A DNA stretch of 44,432 nucleotides, from NCBI GenBank assembly GCA_900542555.1, contig UQNU01000013.1, forward strand, positions 1 through 44,432, read 5' to 3'. The notes under the pieces are model-generated. The model worked only from the letters and a program-made list of their open reading frames with translations. It had not been told where the DNA came from and searched no databases. This document shows, piece after piece, positions 24,092-33,067 of this stretch (position 1 is the first letter of the stretch; every line of letters begins with the position of its first letter). The DNA comes from an uncultured Collinsella sp. Its GTDB lineage: Bacteria; Actinomycetota; Coriobacteriia; Coriobacteriales; Coriobacteriaceae. The position numbers and the translations under genes are program-made.

Positions 24092-24621
24092 AGCAGCCCA
24101 CGCTCCAAAAGCATCTCGGCACAAAGGTAGGAAACGTCCTCGAAGGACTTGTTGCGAATATCAAGGGTAAGGTCGGCGGCCTGGCGATACAGCGGACGGC
24201 GATGCTCAAACAGGCGCGCGGCATGCTCGGGCGAGCGGAAATCGGGGCGCGTGTCGGACCGACGAATCTGGCGAATCGAATCCTCGAAGTCGCCCTCGAG
24301 GTACACGCACGTACCCATTTCGTGCATCAGCTCAATATTCACCGGCGTTTCGACGATACCGCCCCCGCACGAAACCAACAGGCTGCGCTCGCTTTGGAGC
24401 GAACGGAGCGCCGAGGTCTCGAGCTCGCGAAAACGATCCTCGCCCTCGGTCTCAAAAATCTCGGTTACCGACTTGCCGCAACGGCGCACGACCAGGCGGT
24501 CGGTATCGATAAAACGCCGCTTGAACATGGTGCCCACGTTGCGCGCAAGCGTCGACTTGCCCGCGCCCAAAAAGCCGATAAAGAAGATATGGTCGCAGCC
24601 GTGTTTGATGTGCTGGGACAT
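24088..24621 (-). CDS. aroK: Shikimate kinase
   Basis: 177 residues, standard size. Walker A is FLGAGKSTLARN (about 17-28); shikimate-binding residues are present in FIDTDRLV, the EDRFRELE helix and the SCGGGIVETP loop; the lid (TRPDF) and EHRRPLYRQ segment are intact. It phosphorylates shikimate in aromatic amino acid synthesis. The ATG at 24621 is 8 bases after the HAD gene stop; the end overlaps the AroB-like gene by 4 bases, so the two are probably made together even though the partner seems inactive. Confidence 0.92.
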   Translation of the reverse strand: MSQHIKHGCDHIFFIGFLGAGKSTLARNVGTMFKRRFIDTDRLVVRRCGKSVTEIFETEGEDRFRELETSALRSLQSERSLLVSCGGGIVETPVNIELMHEMGTCVYLEGDFEDSIRQIRRSDTRPDFRSPEHAARLFEHRRPLYRQAADLTLDIRNKSFEDVSYLCAEMLLERGLL

Positions 24622-24629
24622 GACGAGAC

Positions 24630-25127
24630 CTATTCCTCGCAGGGAAGGTCGCGCAGGGCCCGGCGCTCAAAGATACGGAAGATCTGCGTATACCACAGGT
24701 CCTGCGTCGCCTGCGGCTTTACCAGGATAGTATCGACGCCGGCGAAGTTGCCGCTCCACACGTCCGTGTAGAGCTGATCACCGATCAGCACAGCCTCGCC
24801 GGCTGTGGCGCCGAGGCGCTTAAGGCCCGCCTTGAGGGCAAACGGCGCCGGCTTCATGGCGTGGCTGATGGCCTCGAGTCCCAGCTCGCGCGCAGAGCTC
24901 ATGACCTGGTCGCGATGCCAGTTGTTGGACACCATGCACAGCTTAAAGCCTTTGGCGCGGGCGGCGTCGAGCCAAGCGGAAACCGCGGCGGGAACCTGCT
25001 CGGTGTCGCGCGGCACCAAGGTGTTATCGCGATCGAGCAGAATGGCGCGTTTGCCGTCGGCCCACAGGGTATTAAGGTCGATGCGATCGACCGAGGCAAC
25101 GTATCGTTTGGGGCTAAAAATCCTCAT
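24630..25127 (-). CDS. YqeG-family HAD-IIIA phosphatase
   Basis: 165 residues. HAD motif I is ILLDRDNTLVP (nucleophile Asp followed by the acid/base Asp), motif II MVSNNWH, and motif III/IV the Lys of MKPAPFALKAGLKRL with VLIGDQLYTDVWSGN. This DRDNTL and GDQLYTD combination is typical of the YqeG group, which in other bacteria includes phosphatidylglycerolphosphate phosphatases; the substrate here is not proven. The ATG at 25127 lies one base after the mltG stop; the long upstream frame is a shadow of mltG. Confidence 0.88.
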   Translation of the reverse strand: MRIFSPKRYVASVDRIDLNTLWADGKRAILLDRDNTLVPRDTEQVPAAVSAWLDAARAKGFKLCMVSNNWHRDQVMSSARELGLEAISHAMKPAPFALKAGLKRLGATAGEAVLIGDQLYTDVWSGNFAGVDTILVKPQATQDLWYTQIFRIFERRALRDLPCEE

Positions 25128-25128
25128 G

Positions 25129-26562
25129 CTAATTCCAAGACTGTTGATGCTCTTCGTAGGTTTGCGAGAAGTACTCCTCGTCCTGCGTAATGTAGAAATA
25201 CAGGTCATCAGAGTCGGTCGGCTCAAGGGTGGCCTTGAGTGCCTCGAGCGACGGAGAGCAGATGGGCGTGGGCGGCAGGCCCTCGTGCTTATAGGTGTTA
25301 TACGGGCTATCGCTCTGCAGGTCGTCGGCGGTAACCTCGCCACCGGTGACATACATCATAGTCGCATCGCTATTGAGATAGCGCAGGCCATCGAGCTTGC
25401 CGGCAAGGCGGTTGTAGAAAACCGAGGCCACATGCGCACGTTGATCGGCGTTGAGGCCCTCGCGCTCAACGATAGAGGCCAAGTTGACGATGTCGTAGTC
25501 GGACATCTCCACACCGTAGCGTTCCTTGATCTTGGCTTCGCAGCTCGCAAAGTCAAGCGACTTGTACTCGGTCTTAAACTGATCGAGCATAGCGCGAATC
25601 ACGCCATCGGCCGTCGGCGAATTACCCAACGAATAGGTCTTGGGGAACAAGAAACCCTCGAGCGAGTCGTTAGCGGCGCCCTTAAGGAAGCTATAGTCGT
25701 CCACGTAGTTGGAGGCCTTGGCCTGGTTGAGGAAGTCTTCCTTAGAGATGCTGTCGTAGGCCTGGGCCACACGGTCGGCGACTTGATCGACCGTCAGGCC
25801 CTCAGGGATAGTCAGCGCATTGGAGCCCGCGTTGGGGCCTTCCATGAGCTGCTGAACAACCTTGGTCGCATCCATGAGTGTGGTGAACGAATAATCACCA
25901 GGCTTGAGCGACATATCGGCGTTGAGCTTTTTCACCGCCGCATAATAATCCTTGGGATTTTCGACGATATGATTCTCGGAGAGAATCGAAGCGATGCTGT
26001 CACCCGAGGCACCATCGGGAATCGTGATAGTAACCTGCTGGCCTGCAACGACTTTCGCACCCTCACCGCTAAAGAAGCCCTTGACGGCTGGCACGACAAA
26101 GAAAACGATCGCGACAAGCGCAAGCACGGCAACAACGCCACCGATAATCATAGGCACCGGGGAGCTTTTCTTTTGAGCACCGCGACGAGCATGCGTGTTG
26201 TAGCTCGAGCGGGTCGCCGGAGCAACGCCATGCGAACCACGAGCGTGATGCGAATGCGATTGGGGGGCCTGCGTTCGCTGGGTAGGTGCCTGCTGCTTAA
26301 AGCGGGTGCCGCCTGCAGGCTGGGCCGTACGAGCAGTGGGCTGCTGAGCCGCGTGAGAAGCCGAATGCTGAACCGAACGAGCAGAAGGCTGCTGACCCGT
26401 CCGTTGAACAGGTTGGGCCGAACGAGAGAAGGACTGCGCCGGGCGCGCGGCAGGCTGAGCTGCGCGCTGCGTCGGCTGTGCCGGACGCTGGCCAGGCTGG
26501 GCGGGGCGCGACGCCGGCTGCCGTGTACGATTCGGCTGGCGCGGATCGGAAGCACTAGGCAT
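25129..26562 (-). CDS. mltG: Endolytic murein transglycosylase MltG with long Gln/Pro-rich N-terminus
   Basis: 477 residues. The first about 135 residues are cytoplasmic, low-complexity and made of Ala-Gln-Pro/Arg repeats (RPAQPGQRPAQPTQR and similar). One membrane segment follows (PMIIGGVVAVLALVAIVFFV), then a LysM-like module (QQVTITIPDGASGDSIASIL) and the YceG catalytic domain with the active-site Glu in LASIVEREG and the PTPICSPSLEALKATL end block. It cuts nascent glycan strands to set their length. The ATG at 26562 overlaps the ruvX stop and has GAGG upstream. Confidence 0.92.
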   Translation of the reverse strand: MPSASDPRQPNRTRQPASRPAQPGQRPAQPTQRAAQPAARPAQSFSRSAQPVQRTGQQPSARSVQHSASHAAQQPTARTAQPAGGTRFKQQAPTQRTQAPQSHSHHARGSHGVAPATRSSYNTHARRGAQKKSSPVPMIIGGVVAVLALVAIVFFVVPAVKGFFSGEGAKVVAGQQVTITIPDGASGDSIASILSENHIVENPKDYYAAVKKLNADMSLKPGDYSFTTLMDATKVVQQLMEGPNAGSNALTIPEGLTVDQVADRVAQAYDSISKEDFLNQAKASNYVDDYSFLKGAANDSLEGFLFPKTYSLGNSPTADGVIRAMLDQFKTEYKSLDFASCEAKIKERYGVEMSDYDIVNLASIVEREGLNADQRAHVASVFYNRLAGKLDGLRYLNSDATMMYVTGGEVTADDLQSDSPYNTYKHEGLPPTPICSPSLEALKATLEPTDSDDLYFYITQDEEYFSQTYEEHQQSWN

Positions 26563-26983
26563 GCGAAACCTCCTCGTTTTTACGATCGAGCCACGTCTGC
26601 AAAAACAGGCTGGCGGCAATCATGTCGATCTTGCCCCTCATCTGCTTTTCGTTGAGTCCCTGCTCGCGCAGGATACGCTTGGCCTCTTGCGAGGACAGAC
26701 GCTCGTCCTCAAACTCCAACGGAAGATCGAGCTCGTCGGCAATCTTTTGCGCCACAGCGGCAACGCGCTCGGCCTGAGGGCCGGGCTCACCGGCCATGGT
26801 CAGGGGACGTCCGCTTACCAGGATGTCGGGCTCATAGTCCTCAACCAGGTAGCGAAACGTCTTGGCCATACCGGTGACCTCGGCAGCCGGAAGCACCTTG
26901 ACAGGCATCGCCATCTTGCCATCACGGCTCGAGACGGCGATGCCGATCCTGGTCTCCCCTATGTCCAGCGCGAGCGCAACCAC
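26555..26983 (-). CDS. ruvX: Holliday junction resolvase-like protein RuvX/YqgF
   Basis: 142 residues. RNase H-like fold: LALDIGETRIGIAVS at the start with the first catalytic Asp, VSGRPLTMAGEPGPQ in the middle, FEDERLSS with the Glu, and IDMIAASLFLQ with the final Asp. Family members process pre-16S rRNA or junction DNA. The start is GTG at 26983; the site upstream is poor (AAGAAG), so expression may rely on coupling to alaS, which ends 17 bases before. The alaS-ruvX-mltG order is common in Gram-positives. Confidence 0.92.
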   Translation of the reverse strand: MVALALDIGETRIGIAVSSRDGKMAMPVKVLPAAEVTGMAKTFRYLVEDYEPDILVSGRPLTMAGEPGPQAERVAAVAQKIADELDLPLEFEDERLSSQEAKRILREQGLNEKQMRGKIDMIAASLFLQTWLDRKNEEVSHA

Positions 26984-27000
26984 AGCGGCTTCTTAGATTC

Positions 27001-29658
27001 TTAGGCGCCGAGCGCGGTCTTAGCGGCCGCGAGGGCATCGGCGATGCCGGCAGCATTCTTGCCACCGGCCTGGGCCATGTTGGGACGACCGCCACCGCGA
27101 CCGTCGACCAGACCCGCGATCTGCTTGATCACGTTACCGGCGTGGAAACCGGCCTTGACGGCGTCATCGGAGCCGGCAGCGAGCAGGGCCGGAGTGCCCT
27201 TCTCAGTCACGCTGGCGACGACACAAGCGACAGGGCCGGCGACCTTCTGATGCACGGTATCCCATACGTTGCGCAGGTCGGCAGCCTCAAGGCCCTGGAG
27301 CTCAGCGACAACGAGCTTATAGCCGTCGAGCTCGACGGCGCCCTCGATGGCGCTGGAGATGGCGTCGGAGGAGCCACCGGTCAGAGCCTTCTTGAGCTTA
27401 TTGGACGTCTCGCGCAGCTCGGCCTGCAGGTTCTCCACGCGGGCGGGAACCTCGTCTACGCGGCACTTGAGCGCAGCGGCGGCGGCGTCGACGAGCGCCA
27501 GGCGGTCGGCCATATAGTCGAGAGCACCCTTAGAGGTCACGGCCTCGATACGACGGACATTAGAGCCCGTGGAGGACTCGGAAATAATCTTAAACAGGCC
27601 GATCTCGGCGGTGTTAGCAGCGTGTGTGCCACCGCAGAGCTCGCGGGAGAACGGCTGGTCCTCGGCGCCCACGGAGACGACGCGGACGACATCGCCGTAC
27701 TTCTCGCCAAACAGAGCGACAGCGCCGGCGGCCTTAGCCTCGTCGATGCCCATGACACGGGTCACGACCGGCTTGGAAGCGAAGATCTGCTGGTTGACCA
27801 GGTCCTCGACAGCCTTGAGCTGCTCGGAGGACAGAGCCTCGAAGTGCGTGAAGTCAAAGCGCAGGTGCTCGGGCGTCACCAGCGAGCCGGCCTGAGAGAC
27901 GTGCTCGCCCAGGACCTGCTTAAGGGCGGCGTCGAGCAGGTGCGTGGCGGTGTGGTTGCGACGCAGGAAGCCACGGCGCTCGGCGTCGAGCGCGGCGGTA
28001 ACAGCGGCACCGACAGTCAGCGTGCCATCGGCAACGTGCGCGACGTGGGCATACAAGCCGTTGTGGTTCTTGGTGTCGGCAACGGTCAGAACAACGCCCT
28101 CGGCGGAAAGCTTGCCGGCATCGCCCTGCTGACCACCCATCTCGGCATAGAACGGGGTGCGATCGAGCACAACCTCGACGTCCTCGCCGGCGGCAGCGGA
28201 CTCGACGGACTCGCCGTTGCGCACGATGGCGACAACCTTGGCGCCCTCGATCACATCGTTGTCATAGCCGTCGAACTCGGTCGCAGCGACCTTGTCGGAA
28301 AGCTCAACCCACACGTCGTTGAAGCTGCCCCAGGCGTCGCCCTTGGCATTGGCGCGGGCGCGGGCCTTCTGGTCCTCCATGCAGGCAGTGAAGCCGTCCA
28401 TGTCGACGTCGTGGCCAGCGGTGCCGGCGATCTCGACGGTTAGGTCGATGGGGAAACCAAAGGTGTCGTGCAGCTTAAAGGCAACATCGCCCGGAAGCAC
28501 GGCGCCCTCGGCAAGCGCTGCCAGGGCCTCGTCCAGATAGACGCGGCCGTTGTCGAGCGTCGTGGAGAAGCGCTCCTCCTCGGAGGCGACGATACCCTTG
28601 ACGAGCGCGACATTCTTGAGCAGCTCGGGATAAGCCTCGCCCATCTGAGCGTTAACCTCGTCGATGAACTTGGTCAGGAAGGCGCCCTCGATGCCCAACA
28701 GGCGACCGTGGAACACGGCGCGACGGAGCAGGCGGCGAAGGACGTACTCGCGTCCCTCGTTACCGGGGAGGATGCCGTCAGAGATCATAAAGTCAACGGC
28801 ACGGGAGTGGTCGGCGATGATGCGCAGAGAACGGCTAGCACCGGAGTAATCGTCGGCGTCATAGGTCTTACCGCTGATCTCCTCGCCCAGCTTGATGAGA
28901 TGCTGCATCAAGTCGCCGTCGTAATTGGCGGTCTTGTGCTGCATGATAGCGGCCATGCGCTCCAGGCCCATGCCCGTATCGAGGTTGCGGTGCGGCAGCT
29001 CCGGCATGGAGCCGTCCTCCTGGCGGTCGTACTGGGTAAAGACGAGGTTCCAGAACTCCAGGAAGCGGTCGCAGTCGCAACCGGGCTTGCAGTCGGGGCT
29101 GCCGCAACCGACCTCCTCGCCCATATCAAAGTAGATCTCGGAGCACGGACCGCAGGGGCCGGTGGGGCCAGCGGCCCAGAAGTTGTCGTCCTCGCCCAAA
29201 CGGGAGATGTGGTCCTCGGCAACGCCCAGAGAGCGCCACACGTCGTGGGTCTCGTCGTCCTCGGTAAAGACGGTGAAGTACAGGCGGTCAAGCGGCAGCT
29301 TGAACTCCTTGGTGATGAGCTCAAAGGCCCAGGCGCAAGCCTGCTCCTTGGAGACGCCGCCAAAAGAGAAGTCGCCGAGCATCTCGAAGAAGGACAGGTG
29401 ACGGCCGTCCTCGCCGATGCAATCGATGTCGTTGGTGCGGACGCACTTCTGGCAGGAAATCGCGCCGATCTCCTTCATGGTCTTCTTGCCCTGGTAGTAC
29501 TCCTTAAACTGGTTCATGCCGGCGTTGGCAAGCAGCAGCGAAGGATCGTCGGGGACGAGGGACGAAGAAGGATAGAGCTTAAGACCGCGCTCCTCAAAGA
29601 AGTTGAGGAACTTGGAGCGGATCTCGGCCGTAGTCATAGACGGGTAGTCAGCACTCAT
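27001..29658 (-). CDS. alaS: Alanyl-tRNA synthetase
   Basis: 885 residues, full length. The class II catalytic core is N-terminal (SSSLVPDDPSLLLANAGMNQF, RHLSFFEMLGDFSFGG, TGMGLERMAA); the editing domain holds the metal site NHTATHLLDAALKQVLG and ELCGGTHAANTAEIG; the C-Ala domain has GRGGGRPNMAQAGG. It charges tRNA-Ala and clears Ser-tRNA-Ala. The ATG at 29658 follows GAGGAG by 9 bases; the frame upstream to 29748 crosses a terminator. A T-box was looked for in the short leader and not found. Confidence 0.97.
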   Translation of the reverse strand: MSADYPSMTTAEIRSKFLNFFEERGLKLYPSSSLVPDDPSLLLANAGMNQFKEYYQGKKTMKEIGAISCQKCVRTNDIDCIGEDGRHLSFFEMLGDFSFGGVSKEQACAWAFELITKEFKLPLDRLYFTVFTEDDETHDVWRSLGVAEDHISRLGEDDNFWAAGPTGPCGPCSEIYFDMGEEVGCGSPDCKPGCDCDRFLEFWNLVFTQYDRQEDGSMPELPHRNLDTGMGLERMAAIMQHKTANYDGDLMQHLIKLGEEISGKTYDADDYSGASRSLRIIADHSRAVDFMISDGILPGNEGREYVLRRLLRRAVFHGRLLGIEGAFLTKFIDEVNAQMGEAYPELLKNVALVKGIVASEEERFSTTLDNGRVYLDEALAALAEGAVLPGDVAFKLHDTFGFPIDLTVEIAGTAGHDVDMDGFTACMEDQKARARANAKGDAWGSFNDVWVELSDKVAATEFDGYDNDVIEGAKVVAIVRNGESVESAAAGEDVEVVLDRTPFYAEMGGQQGDAGKLSAEGVVLTVADTKNHNGLYAHVAHVADGTLTVGAAVTAALDAERRGFLRRNHTATHLLDAALKQVLGEHVSQAGSLVTPEHLRFDFTHFEALSSEQLKAVEDLVNQQIFASKPVVTRVMGIDEAKAAGAVALFGEKYGDVVRVVSVGAEDQPFSRELCGGTHAANTAEIGLFKIISESSTGSNVRRIEAVTSKGALDYMADRLALVDAAAAALKCRVDEVPARVENLQAELRETSNKLKKALTGGSSDAISSAIEGAVELDGYKLVVAELQGLEAADLRNVWDTVHQKVAGPVACVVASVTEKGTPALLAAGSDDAVKAGFHAGNVIKQIAGLVDGRGGGRPNMAQAGGKNAAGIADALAAAKTALGA

Positions 29659-29730
29659 AGAGGGAATCTCCTCGGTTTCACATCGAAACAGTTCAAACGT
29701 AACGATATTACCATCCCACCGCGCAAGTGC

Positions 29731-29761
29731 AAAAAAGAGGACCGGCACAATGCCGGCCCTT
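29731..29761 (-). terminator. Rho-independent terminator of the sigma factor operon
   Basis: GG-CCGGCA and TGCCGG-CC on the minus strand with loop TTG, then TCTTTTTT. It separates the AI-2E-family gene from alaS. Confidence 0.85.
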
Positions 29762-29810
29762 CAGCGAAATTGCATGTTAGCGCGTATGAATGTTGACTAA
29801 CATTACCACG

Positions 29811-31220
29811 CTACTTGTCGTCATCGTCCATGGCGCCGTCGATGCCGGTTTTGGTGTCGTCATCCGTGTTGGAATCGTCATCCTTAGCGAAGGGGTTCTT
29901 GAAGAAGCCCGTCGCATCGGGCTGCAGGCCCGAGAGCTTGATCCAGGGATTATCGAGCTCGGGCTTGGGCATGGCCTTGGCCTCGGGCGCAGTCTCGTTG
30001 CCGATGAGCTCGGACTCGTAGATGAAGGTGTCGTCGCCGAGCGCGTCGTAGGCGGCGACCGGGTTGCCATCGGCATCGCGGTACGGCGTGCCCTTAAACA
30101 CGGCACCGTCATAGGCCACAAGCTGGCGGCCGGTCTCATTCTCGAAGTAGTACACGAAGATACCCTTGAGGGCCGCACACAGCGGGATGGCAATAATCAT
30201 ACCGATGGGGCCCATGAGTGCCGAGCCAATAACAAGCGCCGTGAGGCTCATAATGGGATGCACCTGCACCGAGCTCTGCATAACCTTAGGCGAAATCACG
30301 TTATCGGTGACGTTTTGCGCGACCATCGTCACGATGAGCGTCCACAACGCCAACATGGGGCTGAACATGAAACCGAGCACCGTGGCGATTGCTGCGCTCA
30401 CCCAAGGACCGACGACCGGAACCAAATGCATGATGCCGGTAAAGATAGCCATGAGCGCCGCATACGGATGGCCGATGATCATAAAACCGATAAAGGCGAG
30501 GAAACCACCGCAGATGGACGTCACGACCATACCGCGCATGTAGCCGCCGACAGAGCGAGAAAGGATGGCGACCATAAAGCGGTACGAGGTCTCCTTCTCC
30601 TGACCGATGATGGTGCAAATCTCGTGGTGCATGCGAGGGTAGTCGCAGGCCATCCAGTACGCAAGCACCAGACCAAGGAAGATCACGAACAACTGCGAGG
30701 CCGTATTGGTGATGAGCGGGAACACACCGCGGCCAAGCTCGGCAGCGATCTGAGACACGTACTTCGATGCCACGGTAACAAGCGACGAAAGATTATCGTC
30801 CAAATACTCCTTGAGCGGCGTGTTGTTGAGCGTCTTGGCATGCGAGATCATCTCGTTGAGATCGCCACCCGCAACACGAAGCTGCTCGGGCAGGCGACTC
30901 AGGACTTCCATGATCTGACCAAAGAGAATCGGCGACAAGATGCAAACGACACCGACGAGTACGGCAACAACAACAATAAGCGCGATAAGCGAACCGATGC
31001 CGCGATTCACGCCATGGTGCTCGAGCCAATTGGTGATCGGGGACATCACAAAAGCAATGATGGAACCAACAGCGAGAAACTCAATAACCGGTGCCAGGAT
31101 GCCCATAAGGTTAAAGATGACAGCAGCAATAACAATGCAGCCGACAACAGCCCAAATGCGCAGCGTCAGAATGCGGGTATCGCGCAGCACGCGATCGGTT
31201 TGTTGGGGGTGCTCACTCAT
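29811..31220 (-). CDS. AI-2E/PerM-family membrane transporter
   Basis: 469 residues with about eight membrane segments: two near the N-terminus, one at IGSLIALIVVVAVLVGVVCI, and a cluster after residue 180. The family signatures LVPVVGPWVSAAIATVLG and QNVTDNVISPKVMQSSVQVHP are clear (UPF0118/PerM). Members export AI-2 or other small solutes, or exchange ions; the substrate is unknown here. The C-terminal about 100 residues are acidic and hydrophilic, ending in an Asp-rich tail. Its ATG overlaps the sigma-factor stop as ATGA, so it is the last gene of that operon. Confidence 0.88.
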   Translation of the reverse strand: MSEHPQQTDRVLRDTRILTLRIWAVVGCIVIAAVIFNLMGILAPVIEFLAVGSIIAFVMSPITNWLEHHGVNRGIGSLIALIVVVAVLVGVVCILSPILFGQIMEVLSRLPEQLRVAGGDLNEMISHAKTLNNTPLKEYLDDNLSSLVTVASKYVSQIAAELGRGVFPLITNTASQLFVIFLGLVLAYWMACDYPRMHHEICTIIGQEKETSYRFMVAILSRSVGGYMRGMVVTSICGGFLAFIGFMIIGHPYAALMAIFTGIMHLVPVVGPWVSAAIATVLGFMFSPMLALWTLIVTMVAQNVTDNVISPKVMQSSVQVHPIMSLTALVIGSALMGPIGMIIAIPLCAALKGIFVYYFENETGRQLVAYDGAVFKGTPYRDADGNPVAAYDALGDDTFIYESELIGNETAPEAKAMPKPELDNPWIKLSGLQPDATGFFKNPFAKDDDSNTDDDTKTGIDGAMDDDDK

Positions 31221-32008
31221 GAACGAATCATCACTCCGTCGGGGTCGATCTTGTCCTGAATCTTCTTAAGCGTGCGGCGCAGTAGACGCGAAACCTGCAC
31301 CTGAGAAATACCCAGCTTCTTGGCGATCTCGATCTGGGTCATGCCCTTCACAAAGCGCAGCTCGATCACCTCGCGCTCGCGCGGCGAGAAATCACGGATG
31401 GCTTCCTCGATCACTAGGCGGTCATCGGTAAAGTCGAGCTCGTTGTCGTCGTCGGCGTAACGGTCGAGAATCGAGGGGGCATCGTCGGAATCGGACGCAC
31501 CAGGAGCCTCGATGGGCACCGAGGTATAGGCCGAAGACGATTCCATAGCCTCGAGGACCTCATCGACAGTCACATCTAGATACTCAGCGATCTCCTCAAC
31601 CTTGGGCGAACGCTGCAGCTCGTTGGTGAGTTTGTCAGTAGCTTGGTTGACCTTGGCCGAGAGCTCCTGCAGACGACGCGGTACGCGCACACTCCAGCCC
31701 TTGTCGCGGAAATGGCGTTTGATCTCGCCCAGGATAGTGGGTGTTGCAAACGTCGTGAACTCGAGCCCGCGCTCGGGGTCAAAGCGGTCGATAGCCTTGA
31801 GCAAACCCAGATAGCCGACCTGCATGAGGTCGTCGAGCGGCTCGCCGCGATTCTTAAATTTGTTGGCAAGAAACCTTACCAGATTCATATGGGACATGAC
31901 GAGCTGCTCGCGAGCATCCGGATCACCGGTCTCCTTGTAACGACGAAACAGCTCGCGGGTTTTCTCCTTGTCCCAAGCGGTCTTGCCGCTCCGGGAACGT
32001 TCGGTCAT
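31217..32008 (-). CDS. SigB/SigF-type RNA polymerase sigma factor
   Basis: 263 residues, with regions 2, 3 and 4 and no long region 1. Region 2 contains HMNLVRFLANKFKNRG, DDLMQVGYLGLLKAIDRFD and the promoter-melting block FTTFATPTILGEIKRHFRD; region 3 starts VRVPRRLQEL; region 4.2 is the helix-turn-helix TQIEIAKKLGISQVQVSRLL. This pattern is that of the SigB/SigF/SigG group controlling stress or development. It starts one base after the stop of the anti-sigma-like gene and overlaps the membrane-protein gene, so all are one transcript. No anti-anti-sigma (STAS) gene is in the window. Confidence 0.93.
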   Translation of the reverse strand: MTERSRSGKTAWDKEKTRELFRRYKETGDPDAREQLVMSHMNLVRFLANKFKNRGEPLDDLMQVGYLGLLKAIDRFDPERGLEFTTFATPTILGEIKRHFRDKGWSVRVPRRLQELSAKVNQATDKLTNELQRSPKVEEIAEYLDVTVDEVLEAMESSSAYTSVPIEAPGASDSDDAPSILDRYADDDNELDFTDDRLVIEEAIRDFSPREREVIELRFVKGMTQIEIAKKLGISQVQVSRLLRRTLKKIQDKIDPDGVMIRS

Positions 32009-32009
32009 A

Positions 32010-32387
32010 TTAGATATCCGCCTTGAGGTCGAGGGATAGCGTCAAGGGCGCCGCAGTCTTTTCGTAGGAGTCGCACACGCTCGCGAGGATGAGCTCGGCA
32101 TACACCGCAGCCTGGTCGTCTTCATCGACCATAGCCTGGTCGCCAAAGGTAATAGTCATGCCAACGTGGGTCTCATCGACATCGAATTTGATGGTGATGT
32201 CGTCGCAGTCGACCGCGGTGCAACCAAAGATGAAAGCCTCCTCGGCAGCCATGCGGATGTCCTCGATGCGATCGACAGACATGGAACACAGGGCACCAAC
32301 GTTGGCTGCCGTCATGCGTACAAGGCGAGCGAGACGCGGGTCGCCGGCAACGGTCAGCGTGATGGGGCAGGTTGCTTCGCTACTCAT
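32010..32387 (-). CDS. RsbW-like anti-sigma factor lacking ATP-binding motifs
   Basis: 125 residues. The helix RIEDIRMAAEEAFIFG aligns with the RsbW/SpoIIAB N-box helix (EIEDLKIAVSEACTNA), but the Asn that binds Mg-ATP is missing, and no DxGxG or GGxGL glycine motifs follow. The remaining fold (a helix with RLVRMTAANVGAL, and beta strands ITIKFDVDETHVGMTITFG) fits a shortened GHKL domain. Its place directly before a SigB-type sigma gene suggests it binds that sigma factor; kinase activity is unlikely. The ATG at 32387 overlaps the preceding gene by 8 bases. Confidence 0.72.
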   Translation of the reverse strand: MSSEATCPITLTVAGDPRLARLVRMTAANVGALCSMSVDRIEDIRMAAEEAFIFGCTAVDCDDITIKFDVDETHVGMTITFGDQAMVDEDDQAAVYAELILASVCDSYEKTAAPLTLSLDLKADI

Positions 32388-32967
32388 CGCAGGACTCCTC
32401 AGAGGTCTCGGAGGGTGTATAGGTGTAATACTGAGCCGGCTTAGCTGAAGACTTCTGAGCCGCATCTGCGCCATCGGCGGCCTCGTCCTCGCCAATTAGG
32501 ACGCGCTCGGTAGGCCGCTCTGCCTCCGCAGCAGCAGCGGCGAGCTTGCGCTCGGTGTCAGCTGCAGGAGCCTTCACCTTATTGAAGAGCTTCTGCACAG
32601 CACCGGCGGCGGAGTCGGTCACGCTCGACACAGCATTGCTGGCCTCGGCCATGCTGCCCGTAACCTCGGAAATGTCGCGAACCACAGCTTCGACCTCTAC
32701 GAGATTGGAGGTAAGGGCATCAACTGCCGTCTTGCTCGACTTAAGCAGCGGCTCCATCTGGGCAAGCGCCGGCGTAAGCTCATCGACAGCGCCATCGAGC
32801 TTTGCCACCACAGGCTGAGCCTCGGCGATGGTGTTGTTGAGGTCGTTCACGGTCTTATCGAGCGAGTCGACAACGGTGCGGGTCTTGCGCAGGGTAAGCG
32901 CGAGCTCAACGATAGCCCACACGCCGGCAACGGCGAGCAGCAGCAGGGCGATTTGAATGGGACTCAT
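32380..32967 (-). CDS. DUF948-like membrane-anchored coiled-coil protein
   Basis: 195 residues. One N-terminal membrane segment (IQIALLLLAVAGVWAIVELALTL), then heptad-like repeats rich in Val, Asp and Leu (VVDSLDKTVNDLNNTIAEA and following) through about residue 130, then a charged Ala/Glu-rich tail. This matches the DUF948 general stress protein pattern, whose members lie near stress sigma factors in some Gram-positives. It is the first gene of the sigma operon and ATG at 32967 is the natural start after GGGAGG. Its role is unknown; it could be a membrane scaffold. Confidence 0.75.
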   Translation of the reverse strand: MSPIQIALLLLAVAGVWAIVELALTLRKTRTVVDSLDKTVNDLNNTIAEAQPVVAKLDGAVDELTPALAQMEPLLKSSKTAVDALTSNLVEVEAVVRDISEVTGSMAEASNAVSSVTDSAAGAVQKLFNKVKAPAADTERKLAAAAAEAERPTERVLIGEDEAADGADAAQKSSAKPAQYYTYTPSETSEESCDE

Positions 32968-33067
32968 ACAAGCCTCCCAAAGGAATCGATATACAGACGG
33001 TTTCCATGGTACCCCAAAGGGGACCGAACATGCCATGAGCAGCAACGTGGGACAAAATTATCAGCAG

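Noticed and set aside
29659..29730. A T-box leader for alaS
   Set aside because: The space between the upstream terminator and alaS is about 70 bases, too short, and no AGAGA or TGGGTGG-type element is present.
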